Below are positions 6,001 to 7,101 of a stretch of 7,101 nt of DNA, one piece after another. A program made the position numbers and the translations under genes. The notes beneath the pieces are model-generated. The model was not told the origin of the DNA. It searched no databases and worked only from the letters and a program-made list of their open reading frames with translations. Positions within the stretch are counted from its first letter, which is position 1. Every line of letters starts with the position of its first letter. Source of the stretch: an uncultured Flavobacterium sp. (GTDB lineage: Bacteria > Bacteroidota > Bacteroidia > Flavobacteriales > Flavobacteriaceae); the NCBI GenBank assembly GCA_946886675.1, contig CAMPIZ010000081.1, forward strand, positions 1-7,101, written 5' to 3'.

Positions 6001-6723
6001 GCTCATTAAGGGGTGGTGTATGGCCAGTATAACAGTTTTGTCCTGATTTTTATTGAGCTGGCTTTCCAGTTCAAGAAAAAGCCCTTCACGTGTTTTTATA
6101 TCACAGTCGTCATTCATGGTAGGGTAATCATCCCAATCTTCAAGAAACCATTCGCTGTCAATCACTACAAGTACTATATCATCACTAACATCTATATCAT
6201 CTATGGCACAGCCGTCGCCGGGCAGATAGGATTTTTTTACCTTAAGGTAGTCTTTTACAAAGTCTTCCTGCTCTTCCAGGCCTTTAAGTCCGCTATACCA
6301 GTCGTGGTTGCCTGGTATAAAATGGATTCTTCCATCAAATGTTTTGGATAATTCAAGCTGTGCTGTAAGTGCTTTTTCTGCAGTTTCGCGCGCTTCAGTA
6401 CCTTTTTCTGCAGGCATTCCATGCGGATAAATATTGTCTCCTAAAAAAATAAGCGTTGTATTCTTTCCTGAGCTTTTAAGCTTATTACCTACTGCTCCCA
6501 GTAGCTGCTGTGTTTGTTGCTGTGAGGCCAGTCCGGCATCACCTACAAGTACAAAACGGTGCGACACAGGTATGTCTGTTGTAACTGCAATAGCACCATT
6601 TTCAATGTTTTTGCCATACTGAGGGCTATATGTGGCGCAGGAGGATGCTATAATCACAATAAAAAGAGTGATTATGAGTTTAATATTTCTCCCCGGCCCA
6701 ATGTTAACCGAAAAGAATTTCAT
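2998..6723 (-). CDS. Lipidated metallophosphoesterase / kinase-like / Omp85 beta-barrel fusion protein
   Basis: This 1241-aa protein has several parts. Residues 1-29 are a lipoprotein signal ending ASSC (C29). Residues about 55-375 form a calcineurin-like metallophosphoesterase domain with every metal-binding block: GDAG (D62), GDN (D96, N97), GNHD (N139, H140, D141), HHPL (H236, H237) and GHDH (H313, H315). Residues about 430-660 contain LFDMLLGDWDRH (D623, H625) and PIPRDRDQAF (D648, D650), resembling atypical kinases, with AE at 508-509 and R479 near where a Lys is expected. Residues about 760-890 are a beta-rich linker. Residues about 890-1241 are alternating beta strands, including GGDNDLRGY (R1146, G1147, Y1148), the Omp85 loop-6 signature, and end in FGLAFGL. 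It is expected in the outer membrane via the Bam machinery. There is no POTRA domain. The acceptor of the phosphoesterase is unknown. The start is supported by the signal peptide, and the frame is intact throughout. Family annotation as metallophosphoesterase is secure; the kinase-like part is my inference. Confidence 0.92.
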   Translation of the reverse strand: MKFFSVNIGPGRNIKLIITLFIVIIASSCATYSPQYGKNIENGAIAVTTDIPVSHRFVLVGDAGLASQQQTQQLLGAVGNKLKSSGKNTTLIFLGDNIYPHGMPAEKGTEARETAEKALTAQLELSKTFDGRIHFIPGNHDWYSGLKGLEEQEDFVKDYLKVKKSYLPGDGCAIDDIDVSDDIVLVVIDSEWFLEDWDDYPTMNDDCDIKTREGLFLELESQLNKNQDKTVILAIHHPLMSNGAHGGYYSARKHIYPFASNIPLPVIGSLINFIRKTSGVSPEDLQGKQYRILSNRVKTLIQGRDNVIVVSGHDHNLQYIHRDNIYQIISGAGSKAEAAKAVGPDDFTYGGHGYAVLDVYDKENARVTYFSVEDGKEKKVFEQYITRPEDTQHLSEEYSENNPEIITTSVYTPEMTNKSGFYKFLFGDYYRDYYSLPIEVKVASLDTLYGGLKPVREGGGHQSVSLRLEDKNGKEYIMRALRKSPGRFLQTVAFKDRYIGSDFDNTYAESFLMDFYTATHPFTPYIIDDMSDAVGIYHSNPQMYYVPRQKALGEYNKDFGGALYMFEERPADEHKNMASFGNPDAIESTDDVLENLRKDPKYKIDERAYIRARLFDMLLGDWDRHKDQWRWARYNEKDSVVYKPIPRDRDQAFPNYNGALLSLIMNIPAVRYMQDYDDEIKSVKWLATSAYQLDLALIRKSGKNVWLEESQYLKDNLTDEVIENNFAKLPVQDKTTEEIKANLKQRRNDLDDYALKYRKFLLKTTIITGTDKRERFEITRLDGGKTQVKIFSIKKEGETLIQDKIYNRQNTKELWIYALDDDDVFEVKGKPENPILIRLIGGQNNDEYIVDNGKKVKIYDFKSKDNTYKTDQRTKLLLTDDYETNTYDFKKPAYNVYAGYPLAGYNPDDGFKVGITAGYTVNNFNRRPYSQKHNLKAQLYFTTKGFELDYRGTFMNVASKWNFALTAHYTSPTFSINYFGYGNETENFDDELGMDYNRVKLQTFSVAPSFFKETRKGSYTEVQAKFETVEVEESNGRYVNESGVVFPYLFEHRQFAEINARYKFENYDIKSLPAVGMLFSITGGWKISLDETEKNFPYLDGLLNFVHRITADEKLVLSTTFKSRVLLNNDFEFYQAATLGGDNDLRGYRTQRFTGKQSYLQSTDIRFTIGRIKSSIIPMKYGIFGGYDYGRVWTDNDNSEKWHQSAGGGLWLNGIEAITARVFYFYGTDGGRIAFGLAFGL
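3005..3026. repeat. Two copies of a 10-bp direct repeat, period 12
   Basis: CCAAACGCTA occurs at 3005-3014 and 3017-3026, separated by AT. On the minus strand it encodes the duplicated AFGL in the last residues (AFGLAFGL) of the Omp85 barrel. On the plus strand the first copy contains the TAA stop of the propeller lipoprotein gene. It lies partly within the 18-bp overlap of the two genes and looks like a small tandem duplication. Confidence 0.8.
6650..6675. repeat. 8-bp perfect inverted repeat (ATAATCAC / GTGATTAT)
   Basis: The arms are at 6650-6657 and 6668-6675 with a 10-bp A-rich spacer. The repeat lies inside the signal-peptide coding region of the large fusion gene and about 75 bp before the divergent HD gene start. 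It could be an operator or an mRNA hairpin, but it may simply follow from Ile/Val codons in the hydrophobic segment. Confidence 0.4.
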
Positions 6724-6749
6724 AATTTGGTATTGTTAATTTCATACGC

Positions 6750-7101
6750 ATGAATATTGTACAAAAAGCCGAAACTTACGTTTTCAGCCTATTCAAAGAT
6801 AAGTTATCTCCCGATTATATTTATCATAATTTTAATCATACGCTTCGTGTGGTTAATGATGCTAAATTAATTTCTTATGAAGAAGGGCTTAGTGAGTCTG
6901 AAACTGAAGAAATTATACTTGCCGCATGGTTTCATGACACCGGTTACGTAGAGGGTCATGATGAGCATGAGGAAAAAAGCAGTGTGATAGCCCAAAAGTT
7001 TTTAAAGGAGAACAACTATCCTGACGAGAGAATTAACAATATTATAAACCTTATTAAGGTTACTAAACTGGGTGTAGAGCCGCAAACACTCACAGAATGC
7101 A
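6750..7101 (+). CDS. HD-domain phosphohydrolase, N-terminal part (truncated by window end)
   Basis: The frame opens at ATG 6750 and stays open for 117 codons to the window edge. Codon 6723-6725 is an in-frame TAA and no other ATG lies between, so this start is well supported. The HD superfamily metal ligands are visible: H30 in HNFNHTLRV, then WFHDTGY with H62 and D63, and a further H/E cluster, GHDEHEE, at 69-75. The LTEC at the edge should lead into the third conserved region, including the Asp usually found as DAD. It has no signal peptide, so this part is cytosolic. The N-terminus closely resembles flavobacterial HD proteins, some of which end in a transmembrane Pycsar-effector (PycTM) domain, but that region is not in view. 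The gene is divergent from the large fusion gene with only 26 bp between starts. Confidence 0.85.
   Translation, partial: MNIVQKAETYVFSLFKDKLSPDYIYHNFNHTLRVVNDAKLISYEEGLSESETEEIILAAWFHDTGYVEGHDEHEEKSSVIAQKFLKENNYPDERINNIINLIKVTKLGVEPQTLTEC
6794..6801 (-). promoter_or_regulatory. Possible -7 element (TATCTTTG) for the large fusion gene
   Basis: The minus strand reads TATCTTTG, a full match to the Bacteroidetes -7 consensus TAnnTTTG. It would start transcription near 6787 and leave a leader of about 64 nt before the ATG at 6723. It lies within the coding region of the divergent HD gene, as it would have to because the intergenic gap is only 26 bp. No -33 box is apparent, and a match this short can arise by chance in AT-rich DNA. 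Confidence 0.22.

Noticed and set aside
6013..6351. 112-codon plus-strand open frame
   Set aside because: It lies wholly inside the metallophosphoesterase coding region on the other strand, opposite conserved active-site blocks, and its own translation shows no recognisable domain or start context.

Overview
The window looks like chromosomal DNA of a Bacteroidetes bacterium, most likely a Flavobacterium-like member of the Flavobacteriaceae. The DNA is AT-rich. Most starts lack a Shine-Dalgarno sequence and sit behind A/T-rich leaders, and several match the Bacteroidetes -7 element (TAnnTTTG). The protein families also fit: Bacteroidetes-type lipoproteins, a metallophosphoesterase/Omp85 fusion, and an HD protein of a type common in flavobacteria. 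There are no rRNA or tRNA genes, CRISPR arrays, insertion sequences or phage genes.

Left part (1-1845, all minus strand, read right to left): a probable four-gene operon. It runs from a 90-aa lipoprotein (1573-1845), through a DUF892/YciF-like ferritin-fold protein (1037-1567) and an SDR oxidoreductase of the GS39/YghA type (177-1025), to a newly called 37-aa highly charged protein (29-142). The gaps are 5, 11 and 34 bp. YciF-type proteins and this SDR subgroup are often linked to general or oxidative stress, so a stress-protection operon is the best guess. A strong Shine-Dalgarno sequence at 8-14 hints that another minus-strand gene starts just outside the window.

Middle (1846-2148): a 303-bp divergent intergenic region. 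It contains a textbook intrinsic terminator on the plus strand (2087-2115), which no protein-coding gene explains. A -7-like element about 60 bp upstream of it suggests a short RNA of about 85 nt. Two TAACTTTA elements lie about 20 nt before the starts of the two flanking genes.

Right part: a plus-strand lipoprotein with a predicted beta-propeller of the phytase-like/SdiA-regulated kind (2149-3015) overlaps tail-to-tail by 18 bp with a very large minus-strand gene (2998-6723, 1241 aa). That protein combines a lipoprotein signal, a complete calcineurin-like metallophosphoesterase domain, a central domain whose motifs resemble Fam20/HipA/PI4K-type atypical kinases, and a C-terminal Omp85/BamA-like beta-barrel. 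It is the most interesting object in the window: possibly a phosphatase and a kinase-like domain anchored together at the outer membrane. Only 26 bp beyond its start, a divergent HD-domain phosphohydrolase gene begins (6750 onward) and runs off the window. Its N-terminus resembles flavobacterial HD proteins that carry a C-terminal Pycsar-effector-type membrane domain, but that part is not visible here.
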